From NCBI RefSeq assembly GCF_016031635.1, contig NZ_JACEGD010000007.1, positions 1 to 64,000 of the forward strand: a stretch of 64,000 nt of DNA. Direction: 5' to 3'. The stretch comes from Bradyrhizobium diversitatis. GTDB taxonomy: Bacteria; Pseudomonadota; Alphaproteobacteria; Rhizobiales; Xanthobacteraceae. Of the stretch, positions 38,392-49,601 are shown one piece after another. Every line of letters begins with the position of its first letter. Position 1 is the stretch's first letter. The position numbers were made by a program, and so were the translations under genes. Below the pieces are notes generated by a model. The model was not told the DNA's origin. It was given only the letters and a program-made list of their open reading frames with translations, and searched no databases.

Positions 38392-39132
38392 CTATTGCAG
38401 CCATCTCACCGGCAAATTCTGCAAGCCTCGGAACGCCCAGCCGCCGATCCGCACCGGCTCGTCGTCGGCAAGCTCGATATGCCCGGCACGCGCGAACATG
38501 GTCGGCAGCGCGACGTCGGCAATCATGGCGCGCGAGGCCCAGGCGCCGGCGCAGAAATGCGGCCCCGCGCCAAAGGCGACGCTCTTCGAGGTGTCGCGCC
38601 GCACGCCGAACTGGTCGGCGCGCTCAAAATGCTTCTCGTCGGGGTTGGCGGAACCGAACTCAGAAACACACGCTCGTCCGTCTCGAACGCAACCTCGCGG
38701 ATCGACCACGGCTTGGCAATCCGCCGCGGCGACATGCCGATCGGCGAGATCCAGCGGGCGTATTCCTCGAAGGCCCGGAGCCACGTCACCTCGCCCTTGC
38801 GCACGAGCTCGAGCTGATCGGGATGCGTCAACAATGCCCACACAGTGCCCGCGATCGCCTTGCGCGGCTCGTTCTGGCCGCCTTGAGATCGCGAGTTTTA
38901 CATTCGCGCGCACGCTCTCCATGGCCATGCCGGAAGCGAGGAGCACGCCCAAAATGCTCTGGTCCGGATGCTTGCGCATCACCGGCAGGATGTCGTCGAT
39001 CGCGGCATCGATGCCCGACGTGGCCGCATGGCACCGCGCCTCGACCGCGGGATCGCCGCTGTAATTGGCGATGCCCTCGATCATGCCTTGCGACCACGCA
39101 TCCATGTCATCAAAGCCGAGACCGGTGCGCAC
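38392..39132 (-). pseudogene. Cytochrome P450, truncated and frameshifted
   Basis: Three frames must be joined. The start MRTGLGFDDMDAWSQGMIEG with SGMAMESVRANVKLAIS is followed near 38880 by WALLTHPDQLELVRKGEVTW and the helix-K region (EEYARWISPIGMSPRRIAKP). Near 38660 the frame changes again to ANPDEKHFERADQFGVRRDT and the heme loop FGAGPHFCAGAW, in which the thiolate Cys is still present. About 170 N-terminal residues are absent. With one truncation and two frameshifts, this gene is dead. Confidence 0.85.
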
Positions 39133-39308
39133 GTTGCATCATGACAAAAAACCCGCATTGCCAGGCTCCGGAACGACGCTGCCGTTTGTCAGATTTCCGA
39201 CATCGCCGGTTTTAACCCGACGTGGCTCTGGTCTCACAGCGTCGAACGCGCTTCGCGGATGATTTCGTCGAGGCGCACGGATGACGCGCTCAAGGTGATG
39301 ACTACCTT

Positions 39309-40541
39309 CTAACCGGATCTTCGCGCAGGAAGGATACGGAGCGCTGCGAGCAGCAGCGAACCGTCGTCGGCGAACAAATCCCAGATCATGATCCCGGCGA
39401 GTCCATGGGCGAGCGCGTACGTCGTCTTGCGTGCGATTGAGAGCGGATCGTCGTAGCTGATCCATATCCGCCGTTCGGCGTCATAGAGCCACGGTACCTG
39501 GGCCTCATCACTCCAATACCGACGAAAGCCCTGCTCTTCCGGTCGCCGGATAACGAGATCGCGATAATCGATGCCGTCGCTCCCACCCCACTGCTCGCTC
39601 ACCCTCGTCCCCGTTTGCAAGAGCCCCGCCTTCTCCTGCGGAACGCCTGCAACAGCTCGGCCATAGAAGGCTACGCCGAGTGTGACCTTGCCCGGCGGCA
39701 CCCCGGCCTGGATCAAGGCATTCACACTTGCATTGACATTGAGATCGGGATTTGGATCGCCGGCACAGGCGAACAGCGGAGCATTGAAGCCGGCAAAGGC
39801 CGAGCCCGCATGATAGTCGTAGGCCATCAGATGGATCCGGTCGACCAGCGGGGCCAGAGCGGGCGCCTCCAGATTGACAATCTTATCGGGAACGGCCGAC
39901 ACGGCAATGGTGAGCTCCAGCTCCCTGCGCTCTAATGCGGAAAACTCGGTGAGCTTTCGGCGAAGCTCCGCAATCAGGAGCGTGAAATTCGTACGGTCCT
40001 CGAGGCGCGCGAGATTCGCTGGACGTCCCCCTGAGACGGGAAACTCCCAATCGACATCCACACCATCGAACAGACCAGGATACGGGCGAAAGAACGCCTC
40101 GATAACGGATTGTGCGAACTGCGCGCGCGACATCGGCGTGGCAGCGGCGGCCGAGAAATATTTCGATCCGCTCCAACCGCCCAACGAAATCAGGATGCGA
40201 AGCTCCGGACTGCTCCGCTTCAATTCGGCGAGTTGGGCGAAATTGCCGCCGAAGCGGGTCGACGGTGCGGTTCCGTCGCAGGCTCCTGCGTCGAGGCAAC
40301 GATCCGCAAGTCCAGCCAGTCCTTCTGCCGAAACGGTGCCGAACGCGTACATTAAGTGGGTCAGCTCGCGAGCCGGGATCTCCTTGATGTTTGGACCGCC
40401 CGTGCGGGCTTTCCACGGGGCGACATAGCCGGCAACCACCGGCCTCCTGGATGGCGTGGTCCGCCCCTGCTGCATTAGTGCGTATCCGCAGACGAGCGTA
40501 GAACAGCCCGCTGCAGCGAAGGTTCGACGATTAATTGCCAC
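39309..40541 (-). CDS. Glycoside hydrolase family 18, chitinase-like, exported
   Basis: A 410-residue GH18 protein. The catalytic motif is FDGVDVDWEFP (DxxDxDxE, acid E166 present), and SLGGWSGSKYF (119-129) is the second conserved block. The late MAYDYHAGSAFAGFNAPLFA and the substrate Trp in IMIWDLFADD are also there. The N-terminus NRRTFAAAGCSTLVCGYALM looks like a twin-arginine leader, with a Cys that could alternatively be lipidated. All catalytic residues look intact. It would hydrolyse chitin or related beta-1,4-GlcNAc polymers. It stands alone between two pseudogenes. Confidence 0.9.
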   Translation of the reverse strand: MAINRRTFAAAGCSTLVCGYALMQQGRTTPSRRPVVAGYVAPWKARTGGPNIKEIPARELTHLMYAFGTVSAEGLAGLADRCLDAGACDGTAPSTRFGGNFAQLAELKRSSPELRILISLGGWSGSKYFSAAAATPMSRAQFAQSVIEAFFRPYPGLFDGVDVDWEFPVSGGRPANLARLEDRTNFTLLIAELRRKLTEFSALERRELELTIAVSAVPDKIVNLEAPALAPLVDRIHLMAYDYHAGSAFAGFNAPLFACAGDPNPDLNVNASVNALIQAGVPPGKVTLGVAFYGRAVAGVPQEKAGLLQTGTRVSEQWGGSDGIDYRDLVIRRPEEQGFRRYWSDEAQVPWLYDAERRIWISYDDPLSIARKTTYALAHGLAGIMIWDLFADDGSLLLAALRILPARRSG

Positions 40542-41141
40542 GGCCTACGACCTTATGCTCTCTGTCCGATTGTACCCTGCGCCAACCGATAACGCGATCA
40601 CCTCAGCGAGCCTTCGATATGCAATGGCACTGCTCTTTTGTTTCACCCAATCGTTACGACTTCATGCGGCATTCTTCATCGAGAGCTGTATTTGCTGGAC
40701 GAAGGATTCGGCTCTCGAATGGCGAGGGTACGACAAAACTAAACGCTTTGTCGGGAGGCGATGCTCCTCAGACGAGGTGTAGAAGTTTTAAGAGCTCTTC
40801 TGTGGCTGCCTTCTTGGCTAGCAACGGCCGCGTTCTCTCATCCAGATTTGTCGAAAGGCGCACAGCAGATTCGGTGTATTGGAACGTATGGGCAGCAGCT
40901 ACGGCCGCTCTAGTCGCGGAATTGTGCTTCGCTTCATCGTCTCTGCGACAGGGTGGGAGGCTATGAAGTGGAAAACGATGGCGCGCATCCTACCCGCACC
41001 GGCTCCGGACAGTGTGGACTTGCTTTCAGGGTCTGAGCGGACCCCCCTCATTCTGGTAGGATTTATGTTGCAACCAAAGCGGGTAAGGATCATTCTTGCA
41101 CTGCTATTGGGACCACCTACTGAAAGTCAGGGAGCTCGAAA
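40542..41141. other. Intergenic, nothing recognised
   Basis: About 600 bases of AT-richer sequence between the chitinase start and a small plus-strand ORF. No frame, RNA or repeat that I can support. Confidence 0.45.
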
Positions 41142-41345
41142 ATGAACGACAACGTGTCTTCAGCGCGAAGCGATCTGCAGGGACTTAGGCTGGTCCGGGC
41201 TTTTCTCCGGATACGCGATCAACGCACACGCTCCGAACTCGTCGAACAAGCCGAAAGGCTCGCCGCGGAGAAGCCTGCGGAATCGGGTTCGAGCTTGCCC
41301 GGTTCACCTGCTTTCGCCGAGCGTCCGGCGGATCCTCTCAGTTGA
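41142..41345 (+). CDS. Conserved small hypothetical protein
   Basis: A 67-residue protein with GGGAG 8 bases before the ATG. The core LQGLRLVRAFLRIRDQRTRS followed by ELVEQAERLA is a predicted two-helix unit of a kind seen in small rhizobial proteins, and the tail is Ser/Pro-rich. No signal peptide. Its 3' end lies near the downstream end of the SRAP pseudogene on the other strand. Function unknown. Confidence 0.6.
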   Translation: MNDNVSSARSDLQGLRLVRAFLRIRDQRTRSELVEQAERLAAEKPAESGSSLPGSPAFAERPADPLS

Positions 41346-41458
41346 TCTCTCGCCTTCTTCGTGTCGCCCAACGCCACGTTCCAATACCACTCTCCTCTGC
41401 CAGTGTCGCAGGAAGCCCTGACCTGACCCCAATCGGGATAGCAGGGAGTCACGGCGGT

Positions 41459-41935
41459 CGTCGTCAGGATCACCGGTATCGCCTCCGCATGGACGCGGCC
41501 GACCTCGGCGTTCGGCTCGCAGGTTAGAAGCGCGAAGATGTCGGCGAGAATCTCGCTTTCCTTGGTCTTGCGCACGCTGATCTAGTTGGTTCAGAAACCT
41601 CGCTGGGCGAGAACAGGGCAGCTCTCCTCGGGAGCGGACCGGACCCGCGGCACCTTCTTGCCATCCATAGTGTCGCCCCCGGAGAACGACGTGAACGGCA
41701 CCAGGCAGCGGGTCTCCGGATTGCGCCAGCGCCCCGGTGCGCACTCTCACATTGCGGACCTCGGTAGTGCCGGCATCGGGCTCGATCCTCAGCAGCTCCT
41801 GGAAGTCGACTGGCCTGCCCTTTGCTTCTAGCTTCTTCGTGGCGTCCATTAGAACCCGCCGCGAGCTCGGCATCAGCGCGCCATCACGAGTACGAGTCCG
41901 CGCGGGATAGTGAGGAAAACTCCTAGGCAGCAGTT
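41459..41935 (-). pseudogene. SRAP (YedK/HMCES-type) peptidase-like gene, broken
   Basis: Pieces of an SOS-response-associated peptidase are visible in successive frames: RGLVLVMAR, then MPSSRRVLMDATKKLEAKG and FQELLRIEPDAGTTEVRNVR, then PETRCLVPFTSFSGG, then SVRKTKESEILADIFALLTC and AEVGRVHAEAIPVILTT. The order and spacing match the family, but at least three frame changes and two stop codons interrupt it. The N-terminal catalytic cysteine (Cys2 in the family) is not visible. Non-functional. Confidence 0.75.
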
Positions 41936-42055
41936 GGTCGCCGGTCCGGTTGTTCGCCGGCATGGCCCCGAACAGTCGGCAGATTCCGTGAGGGCCTTTT
42001 TTTCTGCCGGACCCTTGCTTCCGAAAAGATCAGCCCTACTTGAGCTCCGCACGCA

Positions 42056-42082
42056 CTGGCACTCGCGAGCATCGACTGCTAA
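42056..42082 (+). promoter_or_regulatory. CIRCE-like element (HrcA operator) of groESL
   Basis: CTGGCACTC - 9 bases - GACTGCTAA lies 44-70 bases upstream of groES. The CIRCE consensus is TTAGCACTC-N9-GAGTGCTAA. The spacing is exact, with two mismatches in the left arm and one in the right. HrcA probably represses the operon here, possibly more weakly than at a perfect site. Confidence 0.75.
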
Positions 42083-42125
42083 CAATCTGAAATCATCAAC
42101 CCGAGCAAATGCTTAGGAGGACTGC

Positions 42126-42440
42126 ATGAAATTCCGTCCGCTTCACGACCGCGTCGTGGTCAAGCGCATCGACGCAGAAGAGAAGACCGCCGGCGGCATC
42201 ATCATTCCCGACACGGCCAAGGAAAAGCCCTCCCAGGGCGAAGTGATCGCCGTCGGCCCCGGCGGCCGCGACGAGAGCGGCAAGCTGATCCCGATCGACG
42301 TCCAGGTCGGCGACCGGGTGCTGTTCGGCAAGTGGTCGGGCACCGAGGTCAAGATCGACAACCAGGATCTCTTGATCATGAAGGAGAGCGACATCATGGG
42401 CGTTCTCACCGATGCGTCGGCCAAGAAGAAGGCCGCCTAA
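42126..42440 (+). CDS. groES: Co-chaperonin GroES
   Basis: A full-length GroES of 104 residues: [20 protein letters not shown], the mobile loop [20 protein letters not shown] and [20 protein letters not shown]. It forms the lid of the GroEL chamber in the cytoplasm. AGGAGG lies 5 bases before the ATG. The CIRCE-like element upstream suggests heat/HrcA control. groEL follows after 88 bases on the same transcript. Confidence 0.97.
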   Translation: MKFRPLHDRVVVKRIDAEEKTAGGIIIPDTAKEKPSQGEVIAVGPGGRDESGKLIPIDVQVGDRVLFGKWSGTEVKIDNQDLLIMKESDIMGVLTDASAKKKAA

Positions 42441-42468
42441 TCCAACCGCTCGCACCGCTCACCCCTGA

Positions 42469-44178
<1,710 letters not shown>

Positions 44179-44211
44179 TCCAGCCATTCAGGCAAACAAC
44201 GGAATGCGAAG

Positions 44212-44236
44212 CCCCGGCAGCGATGCCGGGGTTTTT
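44212..44236 (+). terminator. Intrinsic terminator of groESL
   Basis: CCCCGGCA - GCGA - TGCCGGGG followed by TTTTT forms a perfect 8-bp GC-rich stem with a four-base loop and T-run, 33 bases after the groEL stop. Confidence 0.92.
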
Positions 44237-44380
44237 GTTGTGTGCCGAGCATGTTCGACAACTCTCTCGGAGATCGACCTGCTTAGCGGATATCGAACAT
44301 CTGCCGAGTCCAGGGCGGGCGCCAACCTAAATTCGCCGAGTGCTCATCTCAATCGCCCCCTTTTCGCAGAGCCACTGGCA

Positions 44381-44548
44381 TCATTCATATGCTGCAATCT
44401 TACGATCGTTCTGCCAAAGCTCAACCGCGTGGTCGGTTGCAAGTTTCCGCACCCGCTCCGTGGCGGTCCCTTCATCGGAACAGAGAAACTCGACAAAGCC
44501 GACGAGATGCCCGTCTCGTGTGACCATGTAGGCTGTGTACTGTTCCAT
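44381..44548 (-). CDS. Conserved 55-residue protein
   Basis: From the ATG at 44548 the minus strand encodes MEQYTAYMVTRDGHLVGFVE, then FLCSDEGTATERVRKLATDH and AVELWQNDRKIAAYE. The alternating beta-strand/helix pattern and the VELWQxDRKIA ending resemble a small rhizobial protein family that I recall (RDGHF...ELWQxDRKI). It has no signal peptide. Standard ORF-length cutoffs would miss it. Function unknown. Confidence 0.65.
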   Translation of the reverse strand: MEQYTAYMVTRDGHLVGFVEFLCSDEGTATERVRKLATDHAVELWQNDRKIAAYE

Positions 44549-45369
44549 GCAAGCCGCCTCTCCACGTTGTCCGTTCAGAGCCTACTTGGCACGCGGCTCC
44601 GGACAACGGCATTTCCTCGATCGCGCGGCCATAGTTGCCGAGGAGAACTGACGCCACGACCGATCCTCGGGGCATCGGACGTTCCCGTAAGCTGGCAACT
44701 CATATGGCCCGCAATAGTTTACTCCTTTGAAGCAATGAGTACGTCCGCATAGCCCGTTGCGGCTCGGAGTTGGTGCGCTGACTGATTCCGCTCCTGCACA
44801 CCGAGCCCTGGATGGTGGTGGTGTGCCGACCCACGCAACTTACGTGCCGGCGGTGAAAACAGCTGGATCGACAGACCCTTCGCATCCGTGTGCCTAGCGT
44901 CAGCTCACCGACAATCGTACGAAAGCTGACAAACTCACAAAGATCGCGCCATGCGCTGTCAGCGTCCACAAGGGCGCCTGGAATTCATGCTCAAACCGAA
45001 CGCGTTTTGCATTGCGCTTGTCCGAAACGTGCCGATCTGCGCCAAATCCATGGCGCGTGGGCACGGAATCATCGGTAGCAAAGCCGACGTCCAGTATCAT
45101 CGAGGGGAAAACATCACTGAGCCGCTTGATTGACTTGCGGAGATCAAGAAGTTTTTGGACTGTCGCGACCGGCGTCGGCTCGTTCCTTCTTTCAAACTGG
45201 TGAGCACGTTGAGAACGGTGTTGGGAGTTCGAACATAGATCGCCATCCTACGCCAGCGATCGAGCGAGATTGCCAGTAGCCCTCTCCGAGGCCGGCAGAG
45301 TTGCACTACGTCGGCGAGAAGCCAGCATGTGCCTTCCGTGGAGCTCGCGGGCTACCGAGAACTGACGGG
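44549..45369. other. Intergenic, nothing recognised
   Basis: Short frames on both strands without family resemblance or ribosome sites. No RNA gene or repeat seen. Confidence 0.45.
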
Positions 45370-46653
45370 TCAGAGCCGGGCTTCGGTCAAATGAACGAGT
45401 TGCGCCCCGATGCGATAGAGCGCCTCCCGCGTGGTGCGGAAGCGTGGCTCCTCCACCGGTGCGATCGGAAGCGGGAGATCTTTGTCCGCAACCTGCCCTA
45501 GCACATAGGACGCGAGCACGCCGCCGAACACAGTGCCTGGCGCAATTCCGCGGCCATTGTATCCATTGAATCCAATTACGTTGCGGTCCAACTTGTGAAA
45601 GCGGGGTAGGTTGTCCGTGGTCATACCGATCGTCCCGAACCAACCGGCCTCGAATTCGATGTCGGCGAGCTGAGGAAACAGCTTGCCCAGCGAGCGGATG
45701 GCCCACGCCCTGTGCACTGCTGCACTGCTCCGCTCAAGAGCACCGATGCTGCCATAAACGAGCCGACCTGTACGGTCGAAGCGAAATGAACTGAGCACCT
45801 GTTTCGTATCCCAGGCTCCCTGGCGTTCAGGGAGGATCGATGCTCTCAAATTATCCGAGAGAGGTTGGGTCGCAAAGTTGAAGTAAGGCAGTTGGATCTG
45901 CTCCTGCCGGACCTGCGACCAGGGTCCTCGCGCGTAGGCATCGGTGGCAACAATCACCCAATCTGCACGCACAGATCCGGCTGCCGTATTGACCTTCCAG
46001 CGCGAGCCGCCGTCGCTGGCGGTGAGAGCAGCACTCTGAGTGAATATTTGCGCGCCCGCAGCAAGCGCGGCACGAGCCAAACCACGAACATAGGCCAGCG
46101 GCTGAATTGTGCCAGCGCGTTTATCCAGCAGTGCACCGGCGTAGTCGCCACCGCCGATCCTCCGGCGTGTCTCCTCGGCATCGAGAATCTCGACCGGCGC
46201 ACCACGTCGCTGCCATTGTTCAGCACGAGCTTTGATTTCTTCCAATCCCCTGCGTCCGACTGCACAGTGCAACGTGCCCGTGGGCTCTTGCTCGCATTCA
46301 ATGTCATGTTGCGCGATAAGATCGAACACCCGTCGCGGCCCATGACCGAGCAGATCGATCAGGCGCTCCCCAAGGGTTTGTCCCAGCGTCGCTGCGAGAG
46401 TGTCCGGCATGACCCACATACCTGCATTCACGAGACCGACATTGCGTCCGGAGCCACCGAAGCCGATCTCAGACGCCTCGAGGACAGCGACGCGCGTTCC
46501 TCCTTCAGCAAGATGGAGAGCGGACGAAAGCCCGGTATATCCGCCACCGATGACGAGGACATCGACGTCCATCTCGCCAGCCAGACGAGCGGTCTGAGGT
46601 GCATGCGGAGCCGTCAGTTCCCAGAGTCCGTGCGACGTCGGATCCCCTTGCAT
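45370..46653 (-). CDS. FAD-dependent oxidoreductase (DAO family, PuuB-like)
   Basis: A 427-residue FAD enzyme of the D-amino-acid-oxidase fold. The dinucleotide motif VDVLVIGGGYTGLSSALHLA is at about 30-49, and RVAVLEASEIGFGGSGRNVG binds the FAD ribose. The C-terminal FNGYNGRGIAPGTVFGGVLA is typical of gamma-glutamylputrescine oxidase and related amine oxidases. It would oxidise a secondary or primary amine. No puu genes lie near, so the substrate is open. It stands alone. Confidence 0.88.
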   Translation of the reverse strand: MQGDPTSHGLWELTAPHAPQTARLAGEMDVDVLVIGGGYTGLSSALHLAEGGTRVAVLEASEIGFGGSGRNVGLVNAGMWVMPDTLAATLGQTLGERLIDLLGHGPRRVFDLIAQHDIECEQEPTGTLHCAVGRRGLEEIKARAEQWQRRGAPVEILDAEETRRRIGGGDYAGALLDKRAGTIQPLAYVRGLARAALAAGAQIFTQSAALTASDGGSRWKVNTAAGSVRADWVIVATDAYARGPWSQVRQEQIQLPYFNFATQPLSDNLRASILPERQGAWDTKQVLSSFRFDRTGRLVYGSIGALERSSAAVHRAWAIRSLGKLFPQLADIEFEAGWFGTIGMTTDNLPRFHKLDRNVIGFNGYNGRGIAPGTVFGGVLASYVLGQVADKDLPLPIAPVEEPRFRTTREALYRIGAQLVHLTEARL

Positions 46654-47426
46654 CAGGTGAACTCCCTCGGCTGCAATTGTCCGTCACGTCAGCAACGCCC
46701 CGACAAGGCGCCCCGAGCTCCGAGGCCGTAGCGTAGGAACTCCGGAAGTACCGCGCAAGCTCGCGAACAATCCGCGGGAGGTCAAATTTGAATGCCGATG
46801 ACAGCCTGGGCATGAAGCTCGCAAAGCGGATTGGCATGAGAAAGGCAAAGGTCCCCGTTGCGCAGAAAACCGCGATAGCCTCTCCACTGCTTCAGTTGAT
46901 GGCACATGATTGACTGGAATAAGGCGAAGGACGCCTGATTCTAGTTGTCAGCTCCCGATCCGGGCAGCCGGACTAGCGATGACTTGCCGGAACGTGCTGT
47001 GACGACCTCATTCATGGGGTGGTGGCTCGACCGTACTCCGCTGCAGAGCTGGGAGCATCCGCCCCGAGCATCACCATTCGGCGCTACGCGACCTTGATAA
47101 GCGATAGCATCAGCAGGTCGGGGCGCATCCAAAGCTTGGCTGACAAAACAATCATCCGCGCGCGCCGGGAGAAATCAGAAATATCACTTGACAATCAAGC
47201 CAGACAAAATCGCGAATTGAAAAGAACGTCGTGTTGGAGCGCAAACTCGACCAGCTGACGGAGCTTTCTTCCGCGGTAAGACCACCGGCAAATGCTTCCG
47301 CCCTATGTCGAACAGCAACTCATTTTGATGGATCGAGCCGCAGGGGGCGCGGATAGCCTTGACGCAACAATCAACTTGATTGCTTGCTGCCGGGCCATTC
47401 GCGCCGGGATCAAACTAACACGGAAA
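46654..47426. other. Intergenic, no gene supported
   Basis: Only shadow-like frames. A sigma70-like -35 (TTGACA) on the plus strand near 47188 has no clear -10 or convincing downstream gene. A plus frame at 47292-47516 runs through the terminator stem and is rejected. Confidence 0.4.
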
Positions 47427-47460
47427 AAACCTCCGGCCGCCTGCGCGCGACCGGAGGTTT
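47427..47460 (-). terminator. Intrinsic terminator of the small secreted protein gene
   Basis: AAACCTCCGG - 14 bases - CCGGAGGTTT forms a perfect 10-bp stem. On the minus strand it is followed by a T-run, 18 bases beyond the stop of the gene at 47478. Confidence 0.88.
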
Positions 47461-47477
47461 ACCGATACGAGGCGCCC

Positions 47478-47786
47478 TTAGTGGCGCTTGCCGGTGGTCG
47501 GCGTGCCACCGACTGAGGTATCGTCAGCTGCCCCCTTGTTCGGAGCGGTTCCTGTAGTGCCGGTTGCACCCTTTGTGCTCTTGACCGGCTTCATACCTGC
47601 CTTTCGGTCCGCCGCGCCGAGCTGAGCGGTCGAATCCTCATCATCGCTCATGCCCCCCTGTATGCTCTTGCCTTGCACGCCGCCGCGGCTCTTGGCGTCG
47701 GTCGAAAGGTCTTGCGCAAGCACTGGGCCGGCAAGCAAAGCCGAAAGGACACATGCGACTGCAGAGGTCTTCACCAACTTCATCAT
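47478..47786 (-). CDS. Small secreted protein, function unknown
   Basis: A 102-residue protein with a clear signal peptide (KLVKTSAVACVLSALLAGPV, cleavage after VLAQ). The mature part is polar and disordered, rich in Gly, Lys, Thr and Ser (for example KSTKGATGTTGTAPNKGAAD), with no cysteine. A dedicated terminator follows. Similar Gly/Thr-rich secreted proteins occur in Bradyrhizobium. No function known. Confidence 0.75.
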   Translation of the reverse strand: MMKLVKTSAVACVLSALLAGPVLAQDLSTDAKSRGGVQGKSIQGGMSDDEDSTAQLGAADRKAGMKPVKSTKGATGTTGTAPNKGAADDTSVGGTPTTGKRH

Positions 47787-48285
47787 CTCTCCTGGACTTG
47801 TTCGCCATTGAACGATTCCATCACTCCTGCGCCGTTCGCTTTCACCGGATCGTTCAACGCGTCAATACTGCGAACGGCACCGTCGGCAACGAACGTGATT
47901 CTTGTGGTCATCGTTTAGAGATTTTGAGGCGATTTCGCGGAGTTAGCTTCTATCCGCGGTGCGTCGAGCATCTGCGCAAGCAATTCAACCGCCGGACCGA
48001 GATTCTCAATGTCAAGGCCATGATCCCACCGGAGGAAACTTCTTGGGATCCGCTGATGACTTATGATCTTCAGAGGCGGGATCAGCATCCCGCAGCTTGC
48101 ATGGTCTCACCATAGGCTTGCCCAAGCAACGATGCGCTAAAGGCCCGCGAGCCTGTTCATCGAAAATTGCCGTCCTGGTCCGACTTGCGGGCGTTGGACA
48201 GGAATATGTGAACGCAATGCTAAGGCTTCATACGCCTGACCTTGCCCGACGCCCACAGTCGGACTCGCATGCAATCTCTGGCAAG
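47787..48285. other. Intergenic, nothing recognised
   Basis: About 500 bases without a supported gene, RNA or hairpin between the secreted protein start and the end of the binding-protein gene. Confidence 0.45.
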
Positions 48286-49287
48286 TCAGTTGGCGAGCAG
48301 TTCATTGGTAAAGAACGATGCCGCGGACTTTGGATGATCGATAGCTTGTTCGGTCTTGAGCAATTCGATCGCTTGTTCGATGAGCTTCACGTCGACCCAG
48401 CCGATGGGCTTTCCCTCCTCGGGCACCATCGCGTCAATCGTTGCCCTGACTTGTGCTTCGATGACATCCACCGGTGGGCCGACTTGCCACACTTTGGCGA
48501 TGGCATTCGCAGCGGCCCTCGGATCTCTTCGTGTGGCGTCGATGCCCTCGCCAACAGCAGCAAGATAGCGCTTGAGGACATCCGGCTTGCTGGCGATGGC
48601 GGCATCGCTCGTGACTGCGGCCAGCCCCGGAACGACAAGCCCATATTGCGCGAGATCGAGGATCGGAAACTTGATTCCGGTCCGCTGCTCAAGGACAGGC
48701 AGGTCACTGGTGCGATAGATACTCACGGCGTCAACCTGATTCTGGAGGAACTGAGCAACACGCGATTGCGCGTCCATTTGGACCTTCTTGATCTTGGTGC
48801 AGTCGATGTTATTCACCGCGCAGAAGGTTCCGAGATAGGATGTCCCCGTCTCGCCGACGGCATGCGCCACGATCTTGCCCTCGAGATCCTGCGGCTTGAG
48901 GATGGGCTTGTCGGGATGCGAGATCATGACGACGGGCGTCTTTGGATGATAGAGCGCGATAATTTTGATCGGCATGCCCTTCTGGATCGCGGAGGCAGCG
49001 AAGATCGCAGGCATGATGACGACGTCTTCCTGGCCCTGGACGAGCGCGCCCAGTGCCGCCTGCGAACCTGCGCCTTCCCCCATGCGTACGGCGAGGTTTT
49101 TGGCAGCATAAAAACCTCTGTCCTGCGCCAGGTAGAGGTGCCCATACTCGCCCTTGAGCTTCCAGCTGAAACGCACTCGCACATCGTCGGCCGCCAACGC
49201 AGCTGATGAGAAAGCGATAGCTGCGAGCAGCGCCATGGCCGCCACCACAGTGCTGTTCGGCGTCGTGTTGCGGTACCTTGCAGTCAT
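48286..49287 (-). CDS. ABC transporter substrate-binding protein (NMT1/THI5-like)
   Basis: A 333-residue periplasmic protein with a signal peptide (VVAAMALLAAIAFSSAALAA). It belongs to the NMT1/THI5-like family: VRFSWKLKGEYGHLYLAQDR, GFYAAKNLAVRMGEGAGSQA and GQEDVVIMPAIFAASAIQKG. These proteins bind pyrimidine precursors, sulfonates, hydantoins or other small heterocycles. I use the ATG at 49287. It is the last gene of the transporter group, 315 bases beyond the outer-membrane channel gene, and is the likely binding partner of the permease at 51809. Confidence 0.88.
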   Translation of the reverse strand: MTARYRNTTPNSTVVAAMALLAAIAFSSAALAADDVRVRFSWKLKGEYGHLYLAQDRGFYAAKNLAVRMGEGAGSQAALGALVQGQEDVVIMPAIFAASAIQKGMPIKIIALYHPKTPVVMISHPDKPILKPQDLEGKIVAHAVGETGTSYLGTFCAVNNIDCTKIKKVQMDAQSRVAQFLQNQVDAVSIYRTSDLPVLEQRTGIKFPILDLAQYGLVVPGLAAVTSDAAIASKPDVLKRYLAAVGEGIDATRRDPRAAANAIAKVWQVGPPVDVIEAQVRATIDAMVPEEGKPIGWVDVKLIEQAIELLKTEQAIDHPKSAASFFTNELLAN

Positions 49288-49601
49288 AAATCCGTTCGAT
49301 TCCACCATCTCTGGCGTGGGTCTGACGCCTTTAAGCCACGCTGAGCGTCACACTGTCCACGCGCAGACCGGTTTCCGCATCGGATGGTCGACGATGTCGG
49401 AAGCAGGCCGCTATGCTTGCGCAACACGGCGGCATGCGGCGTAACGAACGCCAGCCGAATTGATTCGCTAGAGGCCGACATTGGTGATTTGGCGCAGCCC
49501 AGCAGCTTGAGTGATGAGCCGGCGGCAGTTCAGGAGGTTTGATGGCGCCGCGTGATTGACCGCCGCGCCATCTTGCTTTGCTTTGCGAACGAGAGCAGGT
49601 G

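Noticed and set aside
47292..47516. 74-codon plus-strand ORF
   Set aside because: It runs through the terminator stem of the convergent gene and has no ribosome site.
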